From positions 27,430,220 to 27,494,219 of the forward strand of contig CM022947.1 of the NCBI GenBank assembly GCA_012931725.1: a stretch of 64,000 bases of DNA. Direction: 5' to 3'. The notes below the pieces were generated by a model that saw only the letters and a list, made by a program, of their open reading frames with translations, had not been told where the DNA came from and made no database searches. A program made the translations under genes and the position numbers. Source of the DNA: Litsea cubeba (Eukaryota; Streptophyta; Magnoliopsida; Laurales; Lauraceae). This document shows positions 11,780 to 22,424 of the stretch, in pieces (the first letter of the stretch is position 1; each line of letters starts with the position of its first letter).

Positions 11780-12723
11780 TGTGTGGGGTGATTTCCAGAA
11801 CCACAGGATTAAGTTAATCGCAGCCATCAGATGAGGTTAAGCATTCTCACGTGCCATCCTCGTGCCATCCACGTGGCACCAGGCTCACCCCGGCTACCAG
11901 GACGAGGGCCTCGGCCGAAGTCAAGCATCTCCGGGCCCTCAGCGCCGAACTGGCCCACCTCGGGCGTCACCTCGGCAAGGAGCTCCACCTCGGCTGGGCC
12001 ACCCCGGGTATCATCCCGGCCGCAAACTCCACCCCGGCTGAAGAGGCCGTGACAGAAGCCGAAGCAAGATAGAACCTTCACTTGCGCCCCTCTTCCCCCC
12101 ACGTCATCAGGCACGTGGAGGAACAGGGGCACGAGCTGGTGGGACAGACGCGACATCCAGCCGCGCACGATCTTCGCCAGATCCCTGACAGAGTCCCATC
12201 CAGCGGCTGAAGCCACATCAGGGCAGGGCCCGAGGGCAGATCCGCTGGTACTCCTACCGCCAAAGGCGCCCAACAGGATCTGGCCCAACAAGATGTGCAT
12301 TAAATGCGATGTGGGCTGACCCGACGGGCATTTAATGCATAGTGGGCTGGATTGGACCACAATTAATGCAATGTGGGCTGATCATGACTTCCCAGTCAAA
12401 TCGCGGGACCCACACCAAAATATCTCCTAAAAGATACGTTCCACACTCTATAAATAGAGGTTCATACCACCATCAAAGGTACGCCATTTTTTCATACCAG
12501 AGCCGTTACTCTGTCTCTCTTCTTCCTCTCCTTCCATTGTTCCAGTTCCCATACTGACTTTGGCATCGGAGAGCCTTGCGCCGCCCAGGCCAGGGTCCTC
12601 TGACTGTTTGTTCTTCCCTTTCAGGCTTCCGGACGGCATCCAGACATTCCAGACACCATCATCTTCTCGGATAAGTCCTATAAGGCACCCTCTTATTGTG
12701 GGTCATAATTTTCTGCACCTACA
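11780..12723 (+). repeat. 5' LTR of gypsy element A
   Basis: The 944-bp LTR begins TGTGTGGGGTG and ends CCTACA. It matches 34207-35151 with about nine substitutions and one 1-bp indel by my reading. A TATA box (CTATAAATAG) lies at 12448-12457. Three variants of GCATTTAATGCAT(A/G)GTGGGCTG sit upstream of it at 12297-12381. Confidence 0.95.
12448..12457 (+). promoter_or_regulatory. TATA box of element A LTR promoter
   Basis: CTATAAATAG inside the 5' LTR, with the identical box at 34875-34884 in the 3' LTR. It defines the probable U3/R border about 30 bp downstream. The same box in element B's LTR (14891-14900, 25020-25029) supports function. Confidence 0.75.
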
Positions 12724-12725
12724 AT

Positions 12726-12743
12726 TGGCGCCGTCTGTGGGAA
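12726..12743 (+). other. Primer-binding site of element A
   Basis: TGGCGCCGTCTGTGGGAA starts two bases after the LTR. TGG is the complement of the tRNA 3' CCA end. The identical sequence follows the LTR of element B, so both elements use the same tRNA primer; I have not assigned which tRNA. Confidence 0.8.
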
Positions 12744-12828
12744 AGTAATATCCCAACCTCTCAAAACCTTCCCAACCTTCTCCAAATCTTTCCAAACAAC
12801 CTTCTAAACCTCAGATCTCCCAGAAGTC

Positions 12829-14424
12829 ATGCCTCCGAAAGCTAAGAAGGGCGTAGAATCCTCAAGAGCAGCGCTCGAGCTGCCACCACCGCCAACGGAC
12901 GTCCCTCCTCAAGGACGCTCCCGCACGGTGCATGGCACGACTGCAGGCGAGGGCCGCCTGGGCTCCCAACTCTTTGTCGAGATCCCTTTCCAAGAGGGAG
13001 TCGAGGCCTCGCTCTCAGCAGACGAGGTCCCGCCACCCAGACGCGATGAGCGTCAGCATCAGCGTCCCCGGAAGGACAAAGCCGTGGCCGTAGGAGAAAC
13101 GCGCCACGCTCAACCCCCTGGAGAGGTTCCCGAAGCTGCCCTCCTCCAGAAGCAACTCCAGAAGCAAGAACGGATGATTCGCGAGCTCCAGCGGCAGCTG
13201 AGGGCAGTGCAAACTGCCTCCTTGAGGGAGGTCTCTGAGCCCCAAGGGAAAAAGAAGGACGCTCCCAGCAGGGCAGCCCAGCCTCCTCGTGAAGACCTCA
13301 GACATCATCTGGACCAGAAACGGAGCCAGATCCGTGACGAAGGCTCAAGCAACAGCAGAAGTCACCACAGCCGCGATGGCCGAACTCATAGCCATCATAG
13401 CCCGAGCCATCCCAAGCGAAAGCACCGAGCTCCGACTCCAGAGAAGGACGACGAGCAAGAGCTATTTGACAAACGTGTCAGATTGGCTCTCCAGCACAAC
13501 TTGGACATGCGGGACCAGAAGCAACTCTGTGGTCATACCGATCTCGGGGGCTCACCCTTCACAAAAGAGATCGAGCGCACCCCCTTGCCCAAGAAGTTCT
13601 CCGTCCCGCGGTTCGTCCCCTACGACGGACTGTCCGATCCATCTGCACACCTCCGACACTTCTCCCAGAAGATGTCCATCTGGGGAAACGAGGGTCACCT
13701 AAACTGCAAAATCTTCTCCTCCAGTTTGGGTGACCTCCCCCTGAAGTGGTTCTGCTCTCTCCCAGAGCAGTCGGTTTCCAGTTGGAAGGAGCTCCAGCTC
13801 TCCTTCCTGAAGAAGTTCCAAGCCTACACCGTCGTCCCCAAGAAGGAAGGGGACCTCATCGCCTTGAGAATGAAGCAGGGCGAAACTCTCGCCAAGTTCA
13901 CCCACCGATTCTGGGCGATCTACAGCCAGATCGAGGGCGCAAGAGAGGCGATAGCTATCTACGCCTTCCAGCATGCCCTGATCCCCGGCAGCGACTTGCG
14001 AAAGGACTTGGCCGGGGACACCCCAGAATCCATGTCAGAATTGATGTCCCGGGTGAAGCGCTTCATCGCCCGGGAGGAAGACGAGATCCGAGCTAAGGAT
14101 CAGGACGGGCATCCGGAGCCCGAGCAGAAGAATAGCCAGCCTCGGCAAAGAGGCGGGAGGCCCTCCCAGAAGCAGGAGCCCAAGCGGGACTGGGCCTCCA
14201 GTTCGACGAAGCCTTCGTCGTCCAGGTCTGGGGGCAGTTGGAAGCCCAGACCTCCCTCCAGCGCCAGCCAGAGCGTTAACGTCGTCTTCAAGGAGCCGAT
14301 CTCCCGCATCCTGGCCAAAATCAAATCCAAGCCGTTCTTCAAGTATCCTCCGCCCATGAAGAATGAACCCACCGAAGGCTCCCGGAGCAAGCTCTACTGC
14401 GCCTTCCATAAGGGCAACGGACAC
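12829..14424 (+). pseudogene. Element A gag (5' part of polyprotein, split by element B)
   Basis: An ATG at 12829 opens 532 codons. Residues 1-190 are low-complexity, charged and Pro-rich with a short Gln/Leu heptad segment. Residues about 260-375 form the retrotransposon gag capsid domain (RFVPYDGLSDPSAHLRHF ... LPLKWFCSLPEQS). A basic Ser/Arg-rich tail follows. The frame runs up to the zinc-finger-like CAFHKGNGH and is cut exactly there by element B at the GACAC target site. Codon phase is kept across the insertion, so the frame resumes at 25293 with RTDEC. As it stands, translation runs into the B LTR and stops after 11 codons. Confidence 0.9.
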
Positions 14425-15158
14425 TGTGTGGGGGTATTTTTACTAAGCCGAGACCAACGCTAATATGCCCTCAAGATAGAGTAATAATGCCACCTCCAGC
14501 CGGGGCGGACTGCGGCTGCAGGATCGCGGCATTTGCCGCGGTGGGAGTTCCCGCAGTCAGATCCGGCCGACTGCGGCACTGAGGCCCAGCAGTACAAATG
14601 ATTGACGGGTTGATGGGACCAGCGACAGGACAGCGGCGCATGCCAAGGCATGTCCTGCAGCTTATCATTACTGACAAACGGCGCGTACGGGACACGTGCG
14701 CCCCCAGGGCATGGCTCCAGGCCAGGCCTGATGGGACCTGGCCCAAAAGTCAGCACCGCCGCCTGACCCAGCAAGCCTAGCATTTAATGAAGCATGGGCC
14801 GGCATTTAATGCATTATGGGCTGAATGGACGTAGCCACTCGAGTGGCCGGCCCAGTCTTGGAACTCGCCCATAAAGGTCAACCCCATCGCCTATAAATAG
14901 CATGTCCACTTCCATCCAAAGGTACGCAACCCATTATACACACTATCCCTCTGCAATTTCCTCTCCTTCTCCCTCGCTCGTTCATAGCACTAACTTAAGC
15001 ATCGGAGAGCCTTGCGCTGCCTGCAGCCAGGGTCCTTTGACGCTTCTTCCTTCCCTTCCTTTTCAGGTCCAGTCGGAGCCACAGCAAACTTCATCCAAAT
15101 CATCCGAATCAGAGATCCTAATCCTTGCATTAAAGTCCTTAATTTTTAGGCACTTACA
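14425..15158 (+). repeat. 5' LTR of gypsy element B
   Basis: 734 bp, starting TGTGTGGGGGTATTTTTAC and ending CACTTACA. The TATA box CTATAAATAG is at 14891-14900, preceded by two GCATTTAATG(A/C)... (A/T)TGGGC(C/T) repeats at 14780-14824. The block GCATCGGAGAGCCTTGCGC and CCAGGGTCCT in the downstream part is shared with the LTR of A, showing common ancestry. Confidence 0.95.
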
Positions 15159-15160
15159 AT

Positions 15161-15178
15161 TGGCGCCGTCTGTGGGAA
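15161..15178 (+). other. Primer-binding site of element B
   Basis: TGGCGCCGTCTGTGGGAA begins two bases after the LTR and is identical to the site in element A. Confidence 0.8.
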
Positions 15179-15229
15179 AGTACTAACCCATACCTCAAAA
15201 ACCTTTCCCAAAATTCTTTTCAATCACCA

Positions 15230-18200
15230 ATGGCTCCGAGGAACAAGAGAGGCGCAAGGAAGTCCCTTCCCCCAGGGCCACTGGTTCTCCCTGGACCATT
15301 GCCCTACGCGTCAAGGGAAGTCGCAGAGGTAGAAAGCTACCACACCGAGTCCGCGTCGTCCCCGCTAGAGCTGGGGGGCCCACCGCGGCTGAACGCTCCC
15401 CTTCAGGAGCGCTTCCCGAAGGACAAGGCCCCGGCTGCGGAGGGGTCACATCGCAATCAGGCCGACCCCGCTCAGGCCGCAATCAGGGCCCAGAATCTCG
15501 CCCTCCAGGAGAAAGATGATCTCATCCGCCAGCTCAGGCAGCAGCTCCGAGAAAAGGGAGTAGCCCCCGGGGGCGGTGATCCCGTAGGCAGGAAGGATCC
15601 CGTCACCGGCAAAGACTTGAGAGACCACCTGAACGATAAGAGTCGGGAGCGAAGTCACGTCGGGAGTTCTTACCATGACCACGAAGACAGGGGGTCAATG
15701 CCGAGATCGGAGGCGGCGGACCAGCAGGCCGTGATCAACCGCCTAGTCAAGCAGGCCCTCCAGAACACCCTAAAGGAGGCGGGGCTCGCCCAAAGCCAGC
15801 TGGACCTCCCCGACTTCGCTGGCCTCGACTCGTCACCCTTCACCAGAGAAATAATCGAGTACCCCCTCCCGAAGAAGTTCAGTGTCCCGAGGTTCGTCCT
15901 CTATGACGGAGCCTCGGACCCATCAGCGCACCTCCGGCATTTCACCCAGAAGCTGTCCGTCTGGGGTGACGTCGGGCACCTCAACTGCCGAGTTTTCTCT
16001 TCCAGCTTGGGGGATCTCCCCCTCAAGTGGTTCTGTGGACTCCCAGAGGGGTCGATTTCGAGCTGGCCCCAGTTGCGGGATTCCTTCCTGGGAAAGTTCC
16101 AGGCGCACCGGGTCATCCCGAAGACCGACAGCGACCTCATGGCCCTCAGGATGAGGTGGAGCGAAAGCGTCACTCAGTTCGTAAAGAGGTTCTGGACAGT
16201 ATACAGCGAGATTGACAACTCCTCCGAGGACGTGGCAATCAGATCTTTCAAGCACGCCCTCCTGCCAGGGTGCGAGCTCAGGAGAGAGCTCGTCCGAAAT
16301 CCTGTGCCCTCCGTCACAGCCCTCATGACGAGGGTAAATAAATATATCGAGCAAGAGGAGGACGAGGCGCGCGCCAACGAAAGTTTCGGCGTCTCCAAGG
16401 GCCGATCTCGGCAGGGAAGCCGATCTCAGCAGGATGACCGATCGCGGCGGGAAGACCGATCCAGGCATGAGGACCGGTCCGTAGACGAAGACAGGAAGAC
16501 CTCCCGTAGAGATGAAGCAAGCCGAGAACATCGCTCGGGCGACCGGGCCTCGTCCTGGGCTCGCACCTCGGGAGGAGGCAAGAGACACAAACCATCTTAC
16601 CGTTCGCGTGAGAGGGTCAACACGGTTTTTACAGAACCGATCCACCAAATCCTGGAAAAGATCCAGGGAAAACCATACTTCAAATGGCCGCGCCCCCTGC
16701 AGGGCGATAACTCCAAAAGAGATCAAGACAGGTTCTGCGCTTTTCACAAGCAGAACGGGCATAACACCAATGATTGCTACCGTCTCAAGGACCATCTCGA
16801 AAAGCTCGTCAAGGACGGGCACCTGAAGGAGTTCTGCAAGGCGGCGGGCAGCGGGAGCAACGACCGACCTCGGCGCCGAACTGAAGAGAATCACGACAGC
16901 GACGGGTCAGAGAGGCTCATAAGCGTCATCCACCTGGCCCCTACCAAGCAGAGCAGCAGTCAAGCCCGCGCCGAGGCCAGGAGGGCTTCCCATGGGAAGC
17001 AGGTCATGTCGGCCGATCTCGGGCCGTCCCCCAAGAAGGCCCGCAAAGAAAGGCCGAAGATCTGGTTCTCAGACGAGGACCTGAAAGGGGTCCAGCTCCC
17101 TCACAATGACCCACTGATCATGACCCTAAAGTTGGGGAGTTGCAAAGTGCAAAGGATCCTCGTCGACTCCGGCAGTTCGTCCGAGATCCTATACTTCGAC
17201 TGCTTCACCAGGATGGGGCTAACGGAGGAAGACCTCCAGGAGGCGCGGACCCCCCTGATAGGGTTCAGCGCCAAGCCCGTGTACCCCAAAGGGAGAGTCT
17301 CCCTCGAAGTTCGAGTAGGTGGCGCGTCGGTGGTGGCCGACTTCCTCGTAGTGGATACCCCATCTCCCTACAATGCCATCGTAGGGCGGAGCTGGCTGCA
17401 CCAGTTAGAAGCCGTCCCCTCCTCCTACCATCAAAAGCTCAAGTTCCCTTTGGAAAGGGATGGCGGAGTCGAGGTGGTCACAGTCAATGGGGATCAGCAA
17501 ATGGCCAAACGTTGCATGATGGCCGTGGTGTCCGGTGAGGAAGAGCCAAAGCAAGTGCACATGGCAGAGCTCGAAGCGGAGCTAGAAAGGGTCGGCCGTG
17601 ATCCAGGAGAAAAGAGTATCGAGGACCTCACCGAGGTCAGGATCGACCCCAGTGATCCAGAGAGGTACTTCCTACTTGGGAGCCAGCTCGCCGAGCAGGA
17701 GCGATCCGAGCTGCTCAGTTTCCTATTGCAGAGCAGAGATGTCTTCGCCTGGACCCCGCAGGAAATGCCAGGCGTAAACCCAGAAGTTATGAGCCACAGG
17801 CTGAATGTGGACCCCCAGGCCAAGCCAGTGGTTCAAAAGGCAAGAAGGTCCGGAATCGACCAGTCTGCAGCCGTGGTCGAAGAGGTGGAAAAACTGCTTG
17901 AAGCAGGCGCCATCAGGGAGGTCCAATACCCAAAGTGGCTGGCAAACACCGTGGTGGTGAAGAAGAAGACCGGAAAATGGAGGGTCTGCGTCGACTTCAC
18001 TGATCTCAACAGAGCATGTCCCAAAGACTGCTTCCCTCTACCGAAGATCGACCAGATGATCGACGCCACCGCCGGTCATGAAAGGATGAGCTTTCTCGAC
18101 GCTTACCGCGGATATCACCAGATACCCATGTACGAGCCGGATCAGGAGAAAACGGCATTCATCACTCCTAGGGGAACCTACTGCTATAAGGTGATGCCAT

Positions 18201-20914
18201 TCGGCCTCAAAAATGCGGGAGCAACCTATCAGAGGCTGGTCACCAAAATGTTCCAGGAGCACCTCGGCAAGACAGTCGAGGTATACATCGACGACATGGT
18301 CGTCAAATCCACCCAGTCTCTCAACCATCTGGCAGATCTCGGGCAAGTTTTTGAAGTTCTTCGGAAGTTCGGGCTGAAGCTGAACGCCTCCAAATGCGCC
18401 TTCGGGGTCGGGTCCGGCAAATTTTTAGGGAGCCTCGTCACGCGACGCGGTATTGAAGCAAATCCGGACCAGATCTCAGCGATTTTGGGGATTCAGAGCC
18501 CGGCAACGACAAAGCAGGTGCAGAGGCTCACTGGCATGGCCGCCGCCCTCAACCGCTTCATCAGCAAGTCTTCAGACAAGTGTCGCCCTTTCTTCCAATT
18601 GCTGCGAAAGAACCTGAGATTTGAGTGGACCCCAGAATGCGACTCGGCTCTCCAGGAACTCAAAGCCTATTTGGCCTCGCCTCCACTCTTATCAACCCCG
18701 AAGAAAGGCGAAACATTGTACCTATACTTGGCGGTCTCCAGCCACGCGGTGAGCTCAGTCCTGGTCAGAGAAGATGAAGGGCAGCAAAAGCCCATCTATT
18801 ATACCAGCAAAACCTTCCTCGACGCCGAAACCAGATACTTGCCAATGGAGAAACTTGCACTGGCCCTTGTAAGTGCCTCTCGGAAGCTCTCGCACTATTT
18901 TCAGGCCCACAAGATAGTGGTGATTACGGAGCACCAACTTAAGTCCGTCTTCAGAAAGGCCGACTTCTCTGGGCGAATTTCGAGATGGGCAGTGGAGCTA
19001 GGGCAATACGACATCCATTACCAGCCCCGGACAGCGATCAAGGCGCAGATTTTGGCAGATTTCATCGTCGAGTTCACTCCTCCAAGTTCGGCGCCGAGCC
19101 CACTCGACCCCGCACTGGGGGGCAAGGGGCAGGATGGCCTAGTCCCGGAGACTGATTACGAGCTATCTCGGGACACCTCCCGAGATTCGGCTTGGAAGGT
19201 CTTCGTTGACGGGTCTTCCACCTCTAGAAGGGCCGGTGTCGGCATAGTCCTCCAGTCTCCGGAAGGGCTAGTAATTGAGCAAGCACTGACTCTCGACTTC
19301 CGAGCATCAAATAACGAGGCAGAGTATGAGGCATTGCTGGCCGGGCTGAATAGTGCAAAGGTTCTCGGAGCTCAACAGCTGGTAATCTACAGTGACTCGC
19401 AGTTGGTGACGAGCCAGCTCACTGGAGATTATCAGGCTCGCGACGATAGAATGGCAGCCTATTTAGCCCTCGCCAGGAAACTCCTCTCCCAATTTCCGGA
19501 AGCAGAGATCAAACAAATCGGCAGAGACTCTAACTCGCACGCCGACGCACTCGCCAACTTGGCCTCCGCCGTCGAGGCTGGAAAAAAGAGAACTATAGAA
19601 GTTGGCTCGCTAACATCGCCAAGCATAGAGCTCAGCCCACCACGGCAAGTCCTGTGTGCCGACCTCGGGCCCAGTTGGATGGATCCCATCATCGCATACC
19701 TCAAAGACGACCATCTCCCCGAGGACAGGGCACAAGCTCACAAGATCAGGCTCCGGGCAGCCCGGTTCTGGCTCTCTCCAGAAGGAAAGCTGTACAGGAA
19801 ATCCTTCACGGGCCCCTACCTCCAGTGCGTCCACCCAAGCCGAGTTGAAGACTTCCTTTACGAAATACACGAAGGCATATGCGGAAGTCACATCGGAGGA
19901 AGGTCACTAGCATACCGGGCTATAAGCCAAGGATACTGGTGGCCATACATGCAAAAGGACGCACAGATGTACGCTATGAAGTGCGAAAAGTGCCAGAAAT
20001 TCTCGCACAACCTCCATCAACCAGCACAGGATTTGAGCCCGCTCTCCAGTCCATGGCCATTTGCACAATGGGGGCTGGATATCGTGGGTCCTCTCCACCG
20101 AGCTCCGGGGAATAAAAGGTGGCTGATAGTGGCCACCGACTATTTCACAAAGTGGATCGAGGCAGAAGCACTATCCTCCATCACAGAGCGGGACTCCAAG
20201 AACTTCGTATGGAAGAGCATCGTCACGAGGTTCGGTATCCCTCGTGTCTTGGTCTCGGACAACGGGACCCAATTTGACTCCAGCCTTTTCAAGAACTTTT
20301 GCAAGGAGCTCGGCATAAGAAACCACTACTCGACTCCGGCCTACCCCCAGAGCAATGGTCAGGCTGAAATCTCCAACAAGGTGGTCTTGGATGGGCTCAA
20401 GAAAAGACTTGATGGGGCCAAAGGAAGGTGGGTGGAAGAGCTACCCAGCGTGCTGTGGGCCTACAGGACCACTCCGCGACGCTCCACCTCAGAAACCCCT
20501 TTTTCCTTGGCATACGGAATGGAAGCCGTGATCCCCCTCGAAATCGGTCTCCCGACCCTCAGATCTGAACTCTTCGACCAGGCCCAGAACGATAAAAACC
20601 TCACCCTGGGACTGGACCTGGCCGAAGAACGCAGAGAAGCCGCCTCCATCCGTTTAGCAGCCTATCAGCAACGATTGGCAAGGGGTTATAATCAAAAAGT
20701 GCGGGAAAGAAAGTTCTCCATCGGAGAGCTGGTCCTGAAGAAGGCACTGCCCGCAGATAAGGATCCGAATCAGGGCAAGTTGGCCCCAAACTGGCGCGGT
20801 CCGTTCAAGGTAGTCTCGACCGCGGGGCGGTCCGCATACAAGCTCGAAGATATGGACGGGAAACCGCTGCCGCGGCCATGGAACGCATCGCATCTGAAGA
20901 AATTTTACTTTTGA
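15230..20914 (+). CDS. Element B gag-pol polyprotein, 1894 aa, intact
   Basis: A single frame without frameshift or stop encodes all proteins. The capsid/gag domain is at about residues 220-330 (RFVLYDGASDPSAHLRHF). An Arg/Asp/Glu-rich stretch follows at 385-440, and a CCHC-like CAFHKQNGHNTNDC lies near 503. The aspartic protease active site VDSGSSSE is near 643. Reverse transcriptase spans about 880-1110 with the catalytic YIDD at residue 1019 (codons from 18284). The RT-linked RNase H is at about 1155-1280. A second, archaeal-type RNase H (VFVDGSS ... NNEAEYEAL ... SDSQLV) covers about 1321-1450. Integrase has an HHCC zinc region near 1546, then DIVG, SDNGTQF and GQAEIS carrying the D-D-E residues, and ends with an SH3-like GPFKVV tail without chromodomain. 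The dual RNase H is a hallmark of the Tat lineage. Products would form cytoplasmic virus-like particles and integrate cDNA. Confidence 0.95.
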   Translation: MAPRNKRGARKSLPPGPLVLPGPLPYASREVAEVESYHTESASSPLELGGPPRLNAPLQERFPKDKAPAAEGSHRNQADPAQAAIRAQNLALQEKDDLIRQLRQQLREKGVAPGGGDPVGRKDPVTGKDLRDHLNDKSRERSHVGSSYHDHEDRGSMPRSEAADQQAVINRLVKQALQNTLKEAGLAQSQLDLPDFAGLDSSPFTREIIEYPLPKKFSVPRFVLYDGASDPSAHLRHFTQKLSVWGDVGHLNCRVFSSSLGDLPLKWFCGLPEGSISSWPQLRDSFLGKFQAHRVIPKTDSDLMALRMRWSESVTQFVKRFWTVYSEIDNSSEDVAIRSFKHALLPGCELRRELVRNPVPSVTALMTRVNKYIEQEEDEARANESFGVSKGRSRQGSRSQQDDRSRREDRSRHEDRSVDEDRKTSRRDEASREHRSGDRASSWARTSGGGKRHKPSYRSRERVNTVFTEPIHQILEKIQGKPYFKWPRPLQGDNSKRDQDRFCAFHKQNGHNTNDCYRLKDHLEKLVKDGHLKEFCKAAGSGSNDRPRRRTEENHDSDGSERLISVIHLAPTKQSSSQARAEARRASHGKQVMSADLGPSPKKARKERPKIWFSDEDLKGVQLPHNDPLIMTLKLGSCKVQRILVDSGSSSEILYFDCFTRMGLTEEDLQEARTPLIGFSAKPVYPKGRVSLEVRVGGASVVADFLVVDTPSPYNAIVGRSWLHQLEAVPSSYHQKLKFPLERDGGVEVVTVNGDQQMAKRCMMAVVSGEEEPKQVHMAELEAELERVGRDPGEKSIEDLTEVRIDPSDPERYFLLGSQLAEQERSELLSFLLQSRDVFAWTPQEMPGVNPEVMSHRLNVDPQAKPVVQKARRSGIDQSAAVVEEVEKLLEAGAIREVQYPKWLANTVVVKKKTGKWRVCVDFTDLNRACPKDCFPLPKIDQMIDATAGHERMSFLDAYRGYHQIPMYEPDQEKTAFITPRGTYCYKVMPFGLKNAGATYQRLVTKMFQEHLGKTVEVYIDDMVVKSTQSLNHLADLGQVFEVLRKFGLKLNASKCAFGVGSGKFLGSLVTRRGIEANPDQISAILGIQSPATTKQVQRLTGMAAALNRFISKSSDKCRPFFQLLRKNLRFEWTPECDSALQELKAYLASPPLLSTPKKGETLYLYLAVSSHAVSSVLVREDEGQQKPIYYTSKTFLDAETRYLPMEKLALALVSASRKLSHYFQAHKIVVITEHQLKSVFRKADFSGRISRWAVELGQYDIHYQPRTAIKAQILADFIVEFTPPSSAPSPLDPALGGKGQDGLVPETDYELSRDTSRDSAWKVFVDGSSTSRRAGVGIVLQSPEGLVIEQALTLDFRASNNEAEYEALLAGLNSAKVLGAQQLVIYSDSQLVTSQLTGDYQARDDRMAAYLALARKLLSQFPEAEIKQIGRDSNSHADALANLASAVEAGKKRTIEVGSLTSPSIELSPPRQVLCADLGPSWMDPIIAYLKDDHLPEDRAQAHKIRLRAARFWLSPEGKLYRKSFTGPYLQCVHPSRVEDFLYEIHEGICGSHIGGRSLAYRAISQGYWWPYMQKDAQMYAMKCEKCQKFSHNLHQPAQDLSPLSSPWPFAQWGLDIVGPLHRAPGNKRWLIVATDYFTKWIEAEALSSITERDSKNFVWKSIVTRFGIPRVLVSDNGTQFDSSLFKNFCKELGIRNHYSTPAYPQSNGQAEISNKVVLDGLKKRLDGAKGRWVEELPSVLWAYRTTPRRSTSETPFSLAYGMEAVIPLEIGLPTLRSELFDQAQNDKNLTLGLDLAEERREAASIRLAAYQQRLARGYNQKVRERKFSIGELVLKKALPADKDPNQGKLAPNWRGPFKVVSTAGRSAYKLEDMDGKPLPRPWNASHLKKFYF

Positions 20915-21003
20915 ATGTATCCCGTTTACGCAAAATCAATGAAGTTCATTTTCTCTCAAGAAAAAGTCTTGTCTGTGTTCTAAATCAACAACAACGACTC
21001 CCC

Positions 21004-21434
21004 AGCACGGCCCCTGGTGACGAGCCAGGGGGACATCTCCATCTCGTGCGCATCTCGGCTACGCGCCAGATTGCCAGCACGGCCCCTGGTGACGAGCCAG
21101 GGGGACATCTCCATCTCGTGCGCATCTCGGCTACGCGCCAGATTGCCAGCACGGCCCCTGGTGACGAGCCAGGGGGACTTCTCCATTTCGTGCGCATCTC
21201 GGCTACGCGCCAGATAGCCAGCACGGCCCCTGGTGACGAACCAGGGGGACGCCTCCATTTCGTGCGCATCTCGGCTACGCGCCAGATAGCCAGCACGGCC
21301 CCTGGTGACGAGCCAGGGGGACTTCTCCAATTCGTGCGCATCTCGGCAACGTGCCAGATAGCCAGCACGGCCCCTGGTGGCGTGCCAGGGGACCCCTCCA
21401 TTTCGTGCGCATCTCGGCTACGTGCCAGATAGCC
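21004..21434 (+). repeat. Six-copy 72-bp tandem array in element B
   Basis: Units start at 21004, 21076, 21148, 21220, 21292 and 21364 (the last about 71 bp). Each contains the inverted repeat CCCCTGG-N-CCAGGGG, so each RNA copy could form a hairpin. Because 72 is a multiple of three, open frames cross the array on both strands; I take these as by-products. Position between pol and the antisense gene matches the array in element A, whose sequence is unrelated. Confidence 0.95.
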
Positions 21435-21732
21435 GACACACTAGGACCGACGCACTAAATGATCCCTAAAGCACTCCCCGAGCCAGTGGAGAAACGCTCG
21501 GATCAAACCTGCATCACATCCTATTCAAAGGACCACGGCCTCTCAGCACGGATAACCGACCGCGGACCCCCAAGGGATGAAAGTCCAAAACACAACGCCG
21601 AAGTTCAAAACACATTCCAAACAAAAGAGTACGAAATAGAGGCAAAAAAGGTTCTTTCTCCATTAATTTCAAAAAGTTTTCTACATGAGCAGCAAGAAAG
21701 GAAAAGCTACAAAAGAAAGCATATAAAGAGCC

Positions 21733-22341
21733 TCAAGCAGCAGGGGGCAGGGCGTTAGGATCTGCAGGAGGAGTCGCGGCAATTGGAGGAACTTCGGAGG
21801 AGGCGACGGCCGAAGTCGTAGCAACGATAGGAACTACAGTCGACAGGGCGGCCTCTGGTCCGGGCGCGGCTGAAAGATCCCCCTCGGGATTCGCCGCGGG
21901 GGTCGGGTCGGCCTCGGGGCGAGGGAACTCGTCCGGGCTCACGTATGCGGGGTGATCCCTAGGGACCCCCGCCTTCGCGAGCGCCGCCATCCAGCCCATC
22001 TCCCAGGACGAAGCCCTTATATCGTCGACCTGCGCCGAGTACTCCTCGCCCGCTACGTCGACGCCATCCTGGAAGGCCGTAGCAACCTCGGCCTGAACTC
22101 GGTGCTCGAGCTCGGCTTTCTGCCTTTCCAAGCCCGCGATCCTCCTCTCCAGTTCAGCCTCCCTCCTCTTCGTCTTGTCGAACTCGGAGAAGAGGGCTTG
22201 GTGAGTCTCTTCGTACTCCTTCTCCCTCACCTTGCCATCCTCCAGGGCCTTCCTGTACTGATCACAGTTGGCTTGCATCCTCCTGAGCTCGTCATGGCAT
22301 TTCTGGGCCCTGGACACTGAGACCTGGGCCATCTGCACAAT
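21733..22341 (-). CDS. Antisense gene of element B, exon 3 (coiled-coil C-terminus)
   Basis: Follows an acceptor ttttcatttgcag-like site ending at 22342 and runs 202 codons to the stop. The first half is a strong coiled coil (ELRRMQ..., REAELERRIAGLERQKAELE). It continues with AFQDGVDVAGEEY and a block (GVPRDHPAYV) also found in the element A copy, and ends in an Ala/Pro-rich acidic tail. Phase 0 with exon 2. No function is established. Confidence 0.75.
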   Translation of the reverse strand: MVQMAQVSVSRAQKCHDELRRMQANCDQYRKALEDGKVREKEYEETHQALFSEFDKTKRREAELERRIAGLERQKAELEHRVQAEVATAFQDGVDVAGEEYSAQVDDIRASSWEMGWMAALAKAGVPRDHPAYVSPDEFPRPEADPTPAANPEGDLSAAPGPEAALSTVVPIVATTSAVASSEVPPIAATPPADPNALPPAA

Positions 22342-22424
22342 CTGCAAATGAAATCACCGAGTCAGGGGAAATTATGACTAACAGATGAAACGAAGAAGAC
22401 CAAGAAAAGTTTAGAAAAACTTAC

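Noticed and set aside
11827..12360. 177-codon minus-strand ORF in LTR A (also 34254-34787)
   Set aside because: LTR sequence of high GC content; no domain recognised.
12726..12743. tRNA gene fragment at the LTR junctions
   Set aside because: It is a primer-binding site; no cloverleaf or internal A/B boxes present.
14460..14783. Short ORFs within LTR B (repeated at 24589-24912)
   Set aside because: They lie in U3 of an LTR and duplicate exactly with it; no known product.
20980..21432. Open frames of 116-184 codons on both strands across the 72-bp array
   Set aside because: The unit length is divisible by three, so a stop-free unit gives long frames on several strands; no domain and no start context.
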